NCBI GenBank assembly: GCA_038210415.1
Contig: JBBQWS010000028.1
Span: 1-42,142 of the forward strand
DNA: 42,142 nt
Direction of reading: 5' to 3'
DNA from: JBBQWS01 sp038210415
Lineage (GTDB): Bacteria; Actinomycetota; Actinomycetes; Prado026
In this document: positions 7,326 through 15,815 of the stretch, piece after piece
Layout of the letters: each line of letters opens with the position of its first letter
Numbering within the stretch: the stretch's first letter is position 1
Notes under the pieces: generated by a model
The model's input: the letters and a program-made list of their open reading frames with translations, nothing else
Told to the model about the DNA's origin: nothing
Databases searched by the model: none
Program-made: the position numbers and the translations under genes

Positions 7326-8797
7326 TTCTCGCTCCGGATCGGGTAGCCGTACCTGCGTCGGATCGGGCCGGTCAGGCCGGCGACGAGCCGCTGCTGAGAC
7401 CTGGGGAAGTTCTCGGCCCACGCGGTGTCGGGCACCACGTCGACGCGTCCGCTGGTGAAACGCATCGGGTTGCCGGCGACGGTGTGCGAGGGGTCGAGGT
7501 GCATCGAGTGCCCGTCGACGAAGCTGAGGGCTGTGCTCTCGTCGGTACGGCCCAGAAAGGTCAGCAGCCGGGCCAGGGTGCCCCGGGGGTCGGCCGCGAA
7601 GTCCTCGTAGCGCACCAGCTGCGTGGGCGTCCCCTTGGCGGCGAGCCGGTCCAGCAGGGCGTTCTCGCTGGTCCAGTGCGTGGCCGTCTGGACCGGGTTC
7701 CACGTCGCCATGAACGCGTCGGGACCGGCCTCGGGTCGCGGGATCTTCTTCGTCCACGAGTAGGCGACCGCAGGGCTGTCGCGGACGACGTGGAGCACCT
7801 TGAGGTCGACCGCCGGCGTCGCCCGCAGCACGAGCGCCGTGGACGCGTGCTTGCTCGCATCGACCACGATCGCCGCCCCGGACACCTCCAGCACCGCGGC
7901 GTAGAGCCGGGTGAGCAGGTCGCCGTAGCGGCGCAGCCGGGTGCCGAACTCGCCCCCCGGGTCGTCACCGAGCAGCTTGCGCGCGTGCCGGGTGCGGTCG
8001 ACGGAGGCCTTGAGGGCGAGCACGTCGTCGACGTCGAGGGTGTCCCAACCGCCGAAGGCGGCAAGGCCGACCCGGGACCAGAATTGGCAGTCCTTGAAGG
8101 GGGTTCCGCAGCCGCACAGCTCGTTGTCGCGCAGACCTCGTTCCCACAGGTGGACCACTTCGCCGACGCAGGCGACGCCGTCGACCTGCGCGACGGCCCG
8201 CTCGAGCAAGGTCGACCCGCTGCGACCGAGCCCGCCGAGGTAGAGCACCGGCACCTTGGTCGTCGGCCGCACAGGCGGCAGCAGCGGGGAGACCAGGTTG
8301 GCGAAGCGGTCGGTCGACGTGGTGGCCGCGCCGTCGGCCGAGACCGGGATCCGGAATCGGGCGGGTTCGTTGAGCGCCCGGTCCAGCGTCCGGCGAAGGT
8401 CGACCTGCGTCTCGGCCAGCACGACGATGCCGCCGGCGCCCATCCGGCGCGCGAAGAGCTGCTGGTGACTGTCGACGTGCTCGCCGCGCTCGGGGTCCCG
8501 CGGGACACAGATCGGGAGCTTTCCGTGCCGGCGGGCCTCGGTGATCGTCGCCGGACCGCCGTGGCAGACGACGACTGCTGCACGGGCCATCGCGTCCTGG
8601 AGATCGTCATGGTCGAGCAGGTTGCTGCCCTGCGCGAGGGTGGGCGGCCGGGAGTGTCCGTACTGCACGAGGACGTCGACGTGGTCCGCGGGGCCGTCGG
8701 CGAGCCAGTCGTCGATCCACTCGACGACCCGGTCGAACGGGTGGTGGTCCGTGCCGACCGCGACCAGCACGAGCGGGCGCGGTGCGGTCGAGCTCAC
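7322..8797 (-). CDS. Fusion: Alg13/EpsF-like GT28 C-terminal glycosyltransferase domain + sulfotransferase domain
   Basis: One 491-aa frame holds two enzyme modules. Residues ~8-172 are an Alg13-like (GT28 C-terminal) UDP-sugar-binding domain: LVAVGTDHHPFDRVV at the start, VVCHGGPATITEARR, and ICVPR...EHVDSHQQLFA. Residues ~182-491 are a PAPS-dependent sulfotransferase: the 5'-phosphosulfate loop GLGRSGSTLLE (189-199), the family-typical cysteine-rich ELCGCGTPFKDCQFW, and the 3'-phosphate motif HVVRDSPAVAYSW. The GTG start (8797) overlaps the stop of the Alg14-like gene, the usual membrane partner of Alg13 proteins, so the pair probably forms one glycosyltransferase. The fusion suggests sugar addition and sulfation happen in one complex (inference). 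Confidence 0.85.
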   Translation of the reverse strand: MSSTAPRPLVLVAVGTDHHPFDRVVEWIDDWLADGPADHVDVLVQYGHSRPPTLAQGSNLLDHDDLQDAMARAAVVVCHGGPATITEARRHGKLPICVPRDPERGEHVDSHQQLFARRMGAGGIVVLAETQVDLRRTLDRALNEPARFRIPVSADGAATTSTDRFANLVSPLLPPVRPTTKVPVLYLGGLGRSGSTLLERAVAQVDGVACVGEVVHLWERGLRDNELCGCGTPFKDCQFWSRVGLAAFGGWDTLDVDDVLALKASVDRTRHARKLLGDDPGGEFGTRLRRYGDLLTRLYAAVLEVSGAAIVVDASKHASTALVLRATPAVDLKVLHVVRDSPAVAYSWTKKIPRPEAGPDAFMATWNPVQTATHWTSENALLDRLAAKGTPTQLVRYEDFAADPRGTLARLLTFLGRTDESTALSFVDGHSMHLDPSHTVAGNPMRFTSGRVDVVPDTAWAENFPRSQQRLVAGLTGPIRRRYGYPIRSEK

Positions 8798-9408
8798 ATG
8801 AGGCTCCCGACCAGCTGAGCCCCGCGGTAGTACTCGAGCTGCTCGGGCCACTGCACACAGAACAGCGTGGAAACCGGGCGGCAGAGCCGGCCGGTCAGGG
8901 TGGGACCGTCGATCCGGTCGAAGACCTCGACGTAGACCGTGGGGATGCCCATGGCCCGGGCGGCCAGGAAGAACGGGAACGCGACCGCGGCGCCGGTCGA
9001 AACGACGACGTCGGGCCGCTGGGCCCTCAGCTCGCGGATCGCCAGCCACGAGTTGCGGATCAGGTTACGAGCGTTGCGTGTGGTCGGGTGGTACGCCCAG
9101 GTCACCGTCTCGTCGGCCAGCAGCGAGACGGCGTCGATGGTGTCGAAAGTGACGTAGGAACGGTTCTCGCGGGTCCAGAGCGGCGCCAGCGCCAGCAGCT
9201 GGGCCAGGTGGCCACCGCTGGATCCGACCAGCAGGGCTCGACCGCCGAGGGCGGGCATGGCTCCCTGCGGGCGGGCGGTGTCCGCGATGGGTTGGGCGGC
9301 GACCCGGTCGGGTGCTAGTGCCAAGTCGGGTACCAGCGTCAACTCGGGTGCGACCGACGGCCCCGTGACGAGGGTGATGTCCACCCCTGAACCTGTGATA
9401 GTTGACAT
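8794..9408 (-). CDS. Alg14/EpsE-like glycosyltransferase partner (membrane-anchoring subunit)
   Basis: A 204-aa protein of the Alg14/PssD/EpsE type. After a variable N-terminus it has ALLVGSSGGHLAQLLAL, the classic glycine-rich first strand-loop. PDVVVSTGAAVAFPFFLAAR and IPTVYVEVFDRIDGPTLTGR follow. In eukaryotic Alg13/14 and bacterial pairs, Alg14 recruits the catalytic Alg13-like subunit to the membrane to elongate a lipid-linked sugar. Its stop overlaps the start of exactly such a subunit. The ATG at 9408 is preceded by a GGGGCGGGA tract; an in-frame extension to 9492 lacks a better ribosome site. First gene of the minus-strand operon, divergent from the chain-length gene. Confidence 0.88.
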   Translation of the reverse strand: MSTITGSGVDITLVTGPSVAPELTLVPDLALAPDRVAAQPIADTARPQGAMPALGGRALLVGSSGGHLAQLLALAPLWTRENRSYVTFDTIDAVSLLADETVTWAYHPTTRNARNLIRNSWLAIRELRAQRPDVVVSTGAAVAFPFFLAARAMGIPTVYVEVFDRIDGPTLTGRLCRPVSTLFCVQWPEQLEYYRGAQLVGSLM

Positions 9409-9778
9409 TCCCGCCCCATTTCGTCCAAGGCGGGGCCCCCAGGGTTGCCCGTCCGAGAGCCCCCTCGGCCGAGCTGGGTCCTGCCGTTGCAACTGAAGCC
9501 AGGTTAACGAAGAGTGATCGCGGAGGGGAACAGATCTGACCGGAACCTGGCCAGAATGCGGCAGATTCGGTCCACTCGGTTGACCCGGGTCGGCCGTTCG
9601 GAGGGTGTGGGCGAACCGTCTGGCGGACGTGGATTCCGCCGCAGGTCCGTAGCCTTGCTGAGCGGTTACCCTTAGTTGCGCTCCGTGTTCGGCCGTTGTT
9701 CAGCCCTGGTTCATCGGGGTCCTTCCGGCTGGGCCGATCACGGTCAGTAACGATCAACCTACGAGTGAGGCTCGCGGC
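9409..9778. promoter_or_regulatory. Divergent intergenic region between the two polysaccharide operons
   Basis: These 370 bases hold no convincing gene. They must contain the promoters for both the minus-strand Alg14-like operon and the plus-strand Wzz-like operon. Visible items are a CAGATCTG palindrome (9531-9538), a TTGACC (9580-9585) without a good partner, and TAGCCT/TACCCT hexamers (9650-9672) that could be -10 elements for the plus strand. None is decisive. Confidence 0.4.
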
Positions 9779-11350
9779 ATGGATGCATTGGCACGGGACA
9801 TCGGTGGCGACTCGCTGCACTCGCTCGGTCACCTTCGCCGGTACTGGTGGTTGGCCCTGCTGGGCACGCTGCTCGGCCTGGCGGCCGGGATCGCGTACAC
9901 CGGCAGCGTGGCGAAGTCGTATTCGTCGACGGCCCTGCTCGAGGTGCTCCCGCCGCCCGTGCAGACCAGCGTGACCGGGGCCCGGATCAACAGCCAGGTC
10001 AACATGGACAACGAGCTGCAGTTCGCGACCAGCCTGGCTGTGGCCCAGGACGCCAAGAAGCTCCTGCAGAGCGACGCCGACCCGACCGACCTGCAGGCGC
10101 AGGTCACCGCCACGGTGCCGCCGAACACGTCGTTCATCCAGATCCAGTTCGCCGGCATCGACCCCGAGCGTGCTCGGGCCGGCGCGCACGCTTTCGCTGA
10201 GTCGTACATCGGTGAGCGCAGCGACGCGGCGAAGGCGTCGGTGGCGATCCAGGCCGAAGGCATCACCAAGCAGCTGGCCGACCTCCAGGGCAAGCTCACC
10301 CTAGCCACCGCGACCGCCGCGACCTTGCCCTCGAACGCGCCGGCCAGGTCGAGGGCGCTCGCGGACATCAACATCTACACCAACCAGATCACGTCGCTGC
10401 AACAGCGGTTGTCACCGCTCACGACCACGGACTTCACCGCGGCTGAGATCACCAACGACGCCAACCTGCCGACCGACCCGAGCAAGCCGATCCCGGCGCT
10501 CTACATCGGTGGTGCGCTCTTCGCCGGGCTGGTCCTCGGCCTGGGGCTGATGGTTCTGGCGGCCCGCCGTGACCGCAAGGTCCGCGACGTGTCCGACGTC
10601 GAGTTCCGGGTGGGCCGCCCGGTGCTCGCGGAGATCCGCAACCGGACCAAGTCGCGGGAGCTGCCGGCGATCCTCGCCGCGCGCACGGGCGGCGAGCAGT
10701 TCGACCGGCTTCGCCTACGGCTGGAGTCGGTGTCCGCCGAACGCTCCCGGTCGCTCCTGGTGTGCGGTGTGGGCTCGAGGGCGACCGCGTCGTTCGGTGC
10801 GGCGAACATCGCGGCGGCAGGGGCGCGCGCCGGGCACGACTGCATCCTGATCTGCGCCAACCCGCACTCGAACGTCGCGCGGCTGTTCGGGCTGCAGGAC
10901 TCGCCCGGGCTCAGCGCGTGGCTGCTCGACAGCGCCGACGAGACCATCGTCACCCAGCGAGTGGTCGGCCGGCCGCGTCTGAGTGTCATCACCGCGGGCG
11001 CCGATCTGGCTGACGTGTTCGACATGGTCCCGGTCGAGCGGGTGGCCGCACTCATCGACTCGTTCGTCGCGCAGGGCAAGCACGTCGTCGTGGAGGCACC
11101 CGAGCTGAGCCGGGGTGCGCAGGCGCTCGAGCTGGCCCACCGCATCGGCGTAACCGTCGTCGTGGTCGAGCTGGGGCGCAGCCAGGTTCCGGAGGTCCAG
11201 GCGGCCTTCGACGAGCTAGAGCAGATGGGTGCCTACACCCCCGGCGTCGTGGTCGTGCCGACCATGCCGACCGAGATCGACGAGCCCACGTCGGCCGCGA
11301 CCGGTTCCCCGTCGGGGTCGGTCAAGCCCAGCGTCCCCGCAGCGGGCTGA
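9779..11350 (+). CDS. Wzz/capsular polysaccharide co-polymerase with a degenerate tyrosine-kinase-like domain
   Basis: A 523-aa inner-membrane protein that in related systems sets polymer chain length. A helix at ~22-41 (YWWLALLGTLLGLAAGIAY) and another at ~239-262 bracket a coiled, extracytoplasmic Wzz-type region. The cytoplasmic part (~290-500) matches the bacterial tyrosine kinase (BY-kinase/MinD) fold. However, the Walker A lysine motif is gone: CGVGSRATASFGAANIA (329-345) stands where xxPGEGKS/T would be, and the Walker A' aspartate region reads ILICANPHSN. ATP binding and kinase activity are therefore unlikely. A Ser/Pro-rich tail lacks the usual tyrosine cluster. The ATG is preceded by GAGTGAGG. 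It heads the plus-strand operon. Confidence 0.87.
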   Translation: MDALARDIGGDSLHSLGHLRRYWWLALLGTLLGLAAGIAYTGSVAKSYSSTALLEVLPPPVQTSVTGARINSQVNMDNELQFATSLAVAQDAKKLLQSDADPTDLQAQVTATVPPNTSFIQIQFAGIDPERARAGAHAFAESYIGERSDAAKASVAIQAEGITKQLADLQGKLTLATATAATLPSNAPARSRALADINIYTNQITSLQQRLSPLTTTDFTAAEITNDANLPTDPSKPIPALYIGGALFAGLVLGLGLMVLAARRDRKVRDVSDVEFRVGRPVLAEIRNRTKSRELPAILAARTGGEQFDRLRLRLESVSAERSRSLLVCGVGSRATASFGAANIAAAGARAGHDCILICANPHSNVARLFGLQDSPGLSAWLLDSADETIVTQRVVGRPRLSVITAGADLADVFDMVPVERVAALIDSFVAQGKHVVVEAPELSRGAQALELAHRIGVTVVVVELGRSQVPEVQAAFDELEQMGAYTPGVVVVPTMPTEIDEPTSAATGSPSGSVKPSVPAAG

Positions 11351-11357
11351 GCGTCCG

Positions 11358-12395
11358 ATGACCTGGGGGGATCGGGCCCGCGGGCCTGCGTTGCTGGCCG
11401 CCTTCGGCCTGGCAGCCGCAGTTCTTGCCGGCTGCAGCGGAGGGACTTCGGCTCCGCACCGCTCCTTGCCGCCGTTCTCGCCGACGCCGAGCGACTCGTC
11501 GTCCACCAGCGGGTCCGCCTCGGTGTCGCCTACGCCCACCGTCACGGTGCCGCCCGTTGGCTATGCACCGCTCACCGGGCTCCCGCTGACGGTTGCTGCG
11601 GCGGTGACCCGGCCGATCGTGGCGGTGGTCGTCGTTCGCGCTCCCGGGGTCGCGGGAGCGGTCGGGCTGGGATCGAGCGACATCGTCTTCCAGGAGTTCG
11701 ACCGACCCGGACGCAGCCGGCTGCTCGCCTTGTTCCAGACGTACGACGTCCGCTCGGTGGGTCCGGTGGCCGACACCGCCCCGGTCGACATCCGGCTGCT
11801 GACCCCGATGGCCGTGCCCGTCTACGCGTACGTCAGCGGGCCGACCGGGTTCATCGCGCAGGCCCGACCCGACGTCGTCACCCCGCGTTCGGCCGTCACC
11901 TCGCCCGGACTCTTCCGCTCCGCGGGCGGGATCTTCACGTCGACGTCCGCGCTTCGGGCGAGCGCGCCCAACGCCCAGCCGGCGCCGGCGGGGTTGTTCT
12001 CGTTCGACGCCGTGCCGGCGGGCAAGGCCCGCGGCGCCCGCACAGTGAGCCGGGCGACCATCACCGTGCCCGGGCAGGTGGCGCAGTCCTGGACCTGGAC
12101 CGGCAAGGCGTGGGCCGGCCCCGGCGGTCTCAGCCGGACGAACCTCGTGGTGCAGACCGTGGTCTACAAGCTGCTCACCCCGAGCAAGGGCCCCAGGGTG
12201 AGCAGCGCCGACGTGATCGGCAGCGGGGCTTCGACCGTGCTGGCCGGGAACGTCGCCGTGGCCGGCCAGTGGATCCGGCCGGCTCCGGCGCAGGTCACCA
12301 ACTACGTCGACTCCGCCGCCATCCCGTTCAGCCTGATGCCGGGCAACAGCGTCGTGCTGCTCGTCCCGCCCGGGACCAGGGTGACGCTGTCGTGA
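11358..12395 (+). CDS. DUF3048 family lipoprotein
   Basis: A 345-aa exported lipoprotein. The signal ends in a lipobox LAGC (Cys26), followed by a Ser/Thr/Pro-rich spacer (~29-65). The body matches the DUF3048 (YerB-like) family: PLTGLPL, RPIVAVVVVRAPGVAG, GLGSSDIVFQEFDRPGRSRLLALFQTY and VGPVADTAPVDI correspond to the conserved 'RPqsGlsxADiVyE...GiTRfxalFqs...vGPvRSaR' pattern. The function of the family is unknown; it is usually extracytoplasmic. Location between Wzz-like and Wzy-like genes, with a GTGA overlap downstream, points to a role in polymer assembly or attachment. ATG at 11358 chosen because it begins the signal peptide. Confidence 0.85.
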   Translation: MTWGDRARGPALLAAFGLAAAVLAGCSGGTSAPHRSLPPFSPTPSDSSSTSGSASVSPTPTVTVPPVGYAPLTGLPLTVAAAVTRPIVAVVVVRAPGVAGAVGLGSSDIVFQEFDRPGRSRLLALFQTYDVRSVGPVADTAPVDIRLLTPMAVPVYAYVSGPTGFIAQARPDVVTPRSAVTSPGLFRSAGGIFTSTSALRASAPNAQPAPAGLFSFDAVPAGKARGARTVSRATITVPGQVAQSWTWTGKAWAGPGGLSRTNLVVQTVVYKLLTPSKGPRVSSADVIGSGASTVLAGNVAVAGQWIRPAPAQVTNYVDSAAIPFSLMPGNSVVLLVPPGTRVTLS

Positions 12396-13753
12396 GAACC
12401 GGTCATCGGCTGCCCACCGCCTGGCCGTTGGCGGTGCTCCTGCTCGGATACCCGCTGTGGTGGGCTCTGGGGGTCGCCCCGCTGATCTGGGCCACGATGT
12501 CGGTGCCCATGGTGGTCCAGCTGGCGCGCCGCCGTCCGGTGCGGTTCCCGCCGATGTTCTGGGTGTGGGGGCTGTTCCTGCTGCTGAACGTCCTGAGCGG
12601 GGCGATGCTCGACGTCAACGCCGCGGGCACCATCCCGGTCAGTAGCGGTCTGGGGCACTACCTCGCCTACGCCATCCGGCTGTTGAACTACTTCGCCGTG
12701 ACGATCGTGATGGTCTACGTCGGCAACCTCACCGAGGAGGAGCTTCCCAGGCTGCGGCTGATCCGGTGGCTGAGCGTGCTGTTCGTCGTCACCGTCGTCG
12801 GTGGCCTCGCCGGGACGTTCGCGCCCAGGTTCCAGTACACCTCGCCACTCGAGCGGATCCTGCCGGCCAGCATCGCCAAGAACGACTTCGTGCAGCAGTT
12901 CATCCACGTGTCGACCGCGCAGATCCAGGTCGAGCTCGGCTACCCCAGGCCGAGCGCACCGTTCGAGTACGCCAACGCCTGGGGCAACAACTACTCGATG
13001 CTGCTGGTCTGGTTCGTCGTAGGGGCGATCTTCTACGCGAGCGTCCGGCGCCGGCTGTTCGTGCTCGCGGTCCTGCCTGTGTCGTTCATCCCGGTGGTCT
13101 ACTCGCAGAACCGCGGCATGTGGCTCGGCCTCGTCATCTCCGTCGTCTACATCGCGACCAGGCTCGCCATCCGGCAGCGGTACGCCCTGTTCGCGGGCAT
13201 GGTCGCGGCCACGGCCCTGGTCACCGCGGTGGTGGTGCTCTCGCCGCTCGAGACGGTGATCTCGGCCCGCCTCAGCACCCCGCACAGCAACCAGGTGCGC
13301 GGCTCGCTGTCGCTGGCCGCCATCGCGGTGGCCCAGGAGTCACCGATCATCGGCTTCGGCAGCACCCGTTCGACGATCGGCAGCGACAAGTCGGCCACCA
13401 TCGGGCAGAGCCCGGCGTGCCCGCGTTGTGGCAACCGGGTCATCGGCAGCACGGGACAGGTCTGGCTGCTCCTCGTCGCGCAGGGCTTCGTCGGCGCAGG
13501 CCTGTACCTGTTCTTCCTCGCCCAGGCGGTGGTGCGGTACTGGCGCGACCACTCACCGATCGGCATGGCCGGCACCTTGGTGCTCATCCTGGCGATCTTC
13601 TACTCGGCTTTCTACACGGCGCTGGTGTCTCCGCTCGCGGTCACGTTCCTGGCGCTGGGCCTGCTGTGGCGCAACGCGGACGTGCGTGCCGCCGTGCGTT
13701 CCCGTGCACTCACCCCGCCGGCGCCCCCGCCGCTCCTACCGGTCGGTGCGTGA
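12392..13753 (+). CDS. Wzy/O-antigen ligase-like polysaccharide polymerase
   Basis: A 453-aa polytopic membrane protein with about ten or more hydrophobic segments and the Wzy_C-type central periplasmic region. Diagnostic parts are VVYSQNRGMWLGLVISV (the conserved R-G-x-W motif before a helix), SLSLAAIAVAQESPIIGFGS, and RVIGSTGQVWLLLVAQG. Such proteins either polymerise lipid-linked repeat units or ligate glycan to an acceptor outside the membrane. An extracytoplasmic CPRCGN pair of cysteines lies just before the GSTGQ motif. The GTG start overlaps the DUF3048 stop. Neighbouring flippase and chain-length genes favour a Wzx/Wzy pathway over a ligase role. Confidence 0.88.
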   Translation: MRTGHRLPTAWPLAVLLLGYPLWWALGVAPLIWATMSVPMVVQLARRRPVRFPPMFWVWGLFLLLNVLSGAMLDVNAAGTIPVSSGLGHYLAYAIRLLNYFAVTIVMVYVGNLTEEELPRLRLIRWLSVLFVVTVVGGLAGTFAPRFQYTSPLERILPASIAKNDFVQQFIHVSTAQIQVELGYPRPSAPFEYANAWGNNYSMLLVWFVVGAIFYASVRRRLFVLAVLPVSFIPVVYSQNRGMWLGLVISVVYIATRLAIRQRYALFAGMVAATALVTAVVVLSPLETVISARLSTPHSNQVRGSLSLAAIAVAQESPIIGFGSTRSTIGSDKSATIGQSPACPRCGNRVIGSTGQVWLLLVAQGFVGAGLYLFFLAQAVVRYWRDHSPIGMAGTLVLILAIFYSAFYTALVSPLAVTFLALGLLWRNADVRAAVRSRALTPPAPPPLLPVGA

Positions 13754-14952
13754 TGGGGGCCGAGGCGTTGCTCGACGCGGCTCGACTCGTGTGGCCGGCC
13801 CCTGCGACGGTAGAGGTCGTGCCCCACGGCACGTCGGCCCGGGCGGCCCCGGGTCCAGTGCGCCGGTTCGTCCTCCTTCCGTCGGCCGCCGATCCGAAGC
13901 TTGCCGTCCCCGAACGTCCGCGCAGGGCGGGCTCGACGGTCGCCGGCAGCGCCACGGCTCCGGGGTCGATCGGTGCCGCGTTGCGTACCAAGGCCTTGCG
14001 GTTGGCGCTGCGTTCGGGGCTCGGGGGCCGGCTGCTGCGCGACCGCATGGTCGTGACCATGCCCGAGGGCACGTCCGGGCTCGACGACGCGCTCGGCGAG
14101 ATCCTCGGCGAGCCGGTCCTCGTGGGCCTTCGGGTCGGTCCACCCCGAGCCAACCGCAAGCCGGTGCTTCCGGTCGTGGCGACCGACGGCCGACTGCTGG
14201 CGTACGCGAAGCTGGGCATGAACCCGCTGACGGACCGCTTGGTCGAGGCCGAGGTCGCAGCGCTGAGCCGGCTCGGCCGGGTCGACCTCGGCCAGGTGGT
14301 CGTCCCCCGGGTCCTGCACGCCGGGCTGTGGCAGGGCCGCCAGCTGCTGGTCCAGTCACCGTTGCCGGTCCGCCGGTCGAGCGGTCCCGACCTCGACCTG
14401 AGGATCGAGCAGGCCATGGTCGTCGTCGCCGGAGCCGAACGCGTCACCCAGGCCCCGTTGTCCGCGATGCCGTGGTGGACCCGAACCTTCGTGGCCGCAG
14501 AGGAGCTACCCGACGTCTCCACCCGCGAACCCTTGCTGGACATCGGCGCGGCGCTGGCCGAGCACGCCGATCGGGTCCTCCCGATGGGCGGCTGGCACGG
14601 CGACTGGAACCCGGGCAACTGTGCTGTGGTCGCCGACTCGGTGCTGGTCTGGGACTGGGAGCGGTACGAGACCGGCGTACCGGTCGGGTTCGATGCCCTG
14701 CACCTACGACTGCAGTCGGCCATCGGCGCGGGCGCGACCCCGCGGCTGGCCGCGACCGAGCTGTTGGCCGACGCCCGCCGGGTGCTCGCAGCGTTCGACG
14801 TGCCCGCCGCAGACGCCGGGCTCGTGGCCCAGCTGTACCTCTGGGGCCTCGGCGTGCGTTATGCCACCGACGACCAGGCGAAAGCCGGTGCGGCGATCGG
14901 GCGCCTCGGTGAGTGGTTGGTCCCCGTGCTGACCGCAGAGAAGGAGAGCTGA
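13753..14952 (+). CDS. Aminoglycoside-phosphotransferase-fold kinase in polysaccharide operon
   Basis: A 399-aa protein whose C-terminal two thirds has the APH/choline-kinase fold: a candidate ATP lysine in LLAYAKLGMN (Lys153), the catalytic loop WHGDWNPGN (281-289) and the metal aspartate in VWDWER (Asp301). The N-terminal ~120 residues are not recognised. The start overlaps the polymerase stop by one base and a sulfotransferase begins 3 bases after its end, so it is embedded in the operon. A drug-resistance role is improbable. Phosphorylating a sugar precursor, lipid or the polymer itself is more likely (inference). Substrate unknown. Confidence 0.8.
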   Translation: MGAEALLDAARLVWPAPATVEVVPHGTSARAAPGPVRRFVLLPSAADPKLAVPERPRRAGSTVAGSATAPGSIGAALRTKALRLALRSGLGGRLLRDRMVVTMPEGTSGLDDALGEILGEPVLVGLRVGPPRANRKPVLPVVATDGRLLAYAKLGMNPLTDRLVEAEVAALSRLGRVDLGQVVVPRVLHAGLWQGRQLLVQSPLPVRRSSGPDLDLRIEQAMVVVAGAERVTQAPLSAMPWWTRTFVAAEELPDVSTREPLLDIGAALAEHADRVLPMGGWHGDWNPGNCAVVADSVLVWDWERYETGVPVGFDALHLRLQSAIGAGATPRLAATELLADARRVLAAFDVPAADAGLVAQLYLWGLGVRYATDDQAKAGAAIGRLGEWLVPVLTAEKES

Positions 14953-14954
14953 CC

Positions 14955-15815
14955 GTGTCCGCTGCCCGTGAGCAGATGTTGAAGGTCGCCCGAGTGGGCA
15001 CGCTGGCCGTCGGCCGGGTCACGCAAGGGGCCCGCATGGACCCCACATTCCTGATCGTGGGGGCCCAGCGCTGCGGCACCACGTCGATGTTCAAGGTGCT
15101 GCGCCAGCACCCCGCTGTCCTGGCCCCGGCCCTGCAGAAGGGTGTGCACTACTTCGACAAGAACTACCCGCTCGGCCAGGGGTGGTACCGCGGCCACTTC
15201 CCGTTGCGGGCCACCGCCGCACGGCTGCAGCCGAAGGTCGGCGCGGCACCGCAGACCGGCGAGTCGAGCCCCTTCTACATGTTCCACCCCCTGGCTGCCG
15301 AGCGCATCGCGCACGACCTTCCGGACGTACGGCTCGTCGTCCTGCTCCGCGACCCGGTCGAGCGAGCCTTCTCGGCGTTCACTCACGAGACCGCCCGCGG
15401 CTTCGAGACCGAGTCGTTCGAGCGCGCGCTCGAGCTCGAGCCGACCCGGATCGCGGGCGAGCGCGACAAGATGCTCGCCGACCCCGGCTATGACAGCCCA
15501 CACCTGCAGCACAACGCCTATGTCACGCGCGGTCAGTACATCGAGCAGCTCGAGCGGCTCGAGGCCCTCGTCGGACGAGACCGGCTGCACGTCGTCGACA
15601 GCCACGACTTCTTCACGAACCCGGCGCCCGTCTACGCGGACGTCTGCGCTTTCCTCGGCCTGCCGGCTTTCGACGACGCCGTGTTCGAGCAGCACAACGC
15701 CCGCCCGAGGTCGCCGATGCCTGGCGACCTCGCGGCCCGGCTCGACGCGCACTTCCGCCCCTACGACGAGCGGCTCGCGCAGTGGTGGGGTCAGGTTCCC
15801 GGGTGGCGCCGGTGA
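14955..15815 (+). CDS. PAPS-dependent sulfotransferase (carbohydrate type)
   Basis: A 286-aa soluble sulfotransferase of the NodH/heparan-sulfate type. The 5'-phosphosulfate loop is LIVGAQRCGTTSMFKVLR (GAQRCGTTS at 36-44). Then KGVHYFDKNY, the TGESSPFYMFHP segment, and the 3'-phosphate motif VVLLRDPVERAFSAF are in the expected order. It transfers sulfate from PAPS to a hydroxyl or amino group of a sugar. The GTG at 14955 is preceded by AAGGAGAGC at good spacing. Stop overlaps the flippase start (GTGA). Position between polymerase and flippase suggests it modifies the lipid-linked repeat unit in the cytoplasm before export (inference). Confidence 0.92.
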   Translation: MSAAREQMLKVARVGTLAVGRVTQGARMDPTFLIVGAQRCGTTSMFKVLRQHPAVLAPALQKGVHYFDKNYPLGQGWYRGHFPLRATAARLQPKVGAAPQTGESSPFYMFHPLAAERIAHDLPDVRLVVLLRDPVERAFSAFTHETARGFETESFERALELEPTRIAGERDKMLADPGYDSPHLQHNAYVTRGQYIEQLERLEALVGRDRLHVVDSHDFFTNPAPVYADVCAFLGLPAFDDAVFEQHNARPRSPMPGDLAARLDAHFRPYDERLAQWWGQVPGWRR

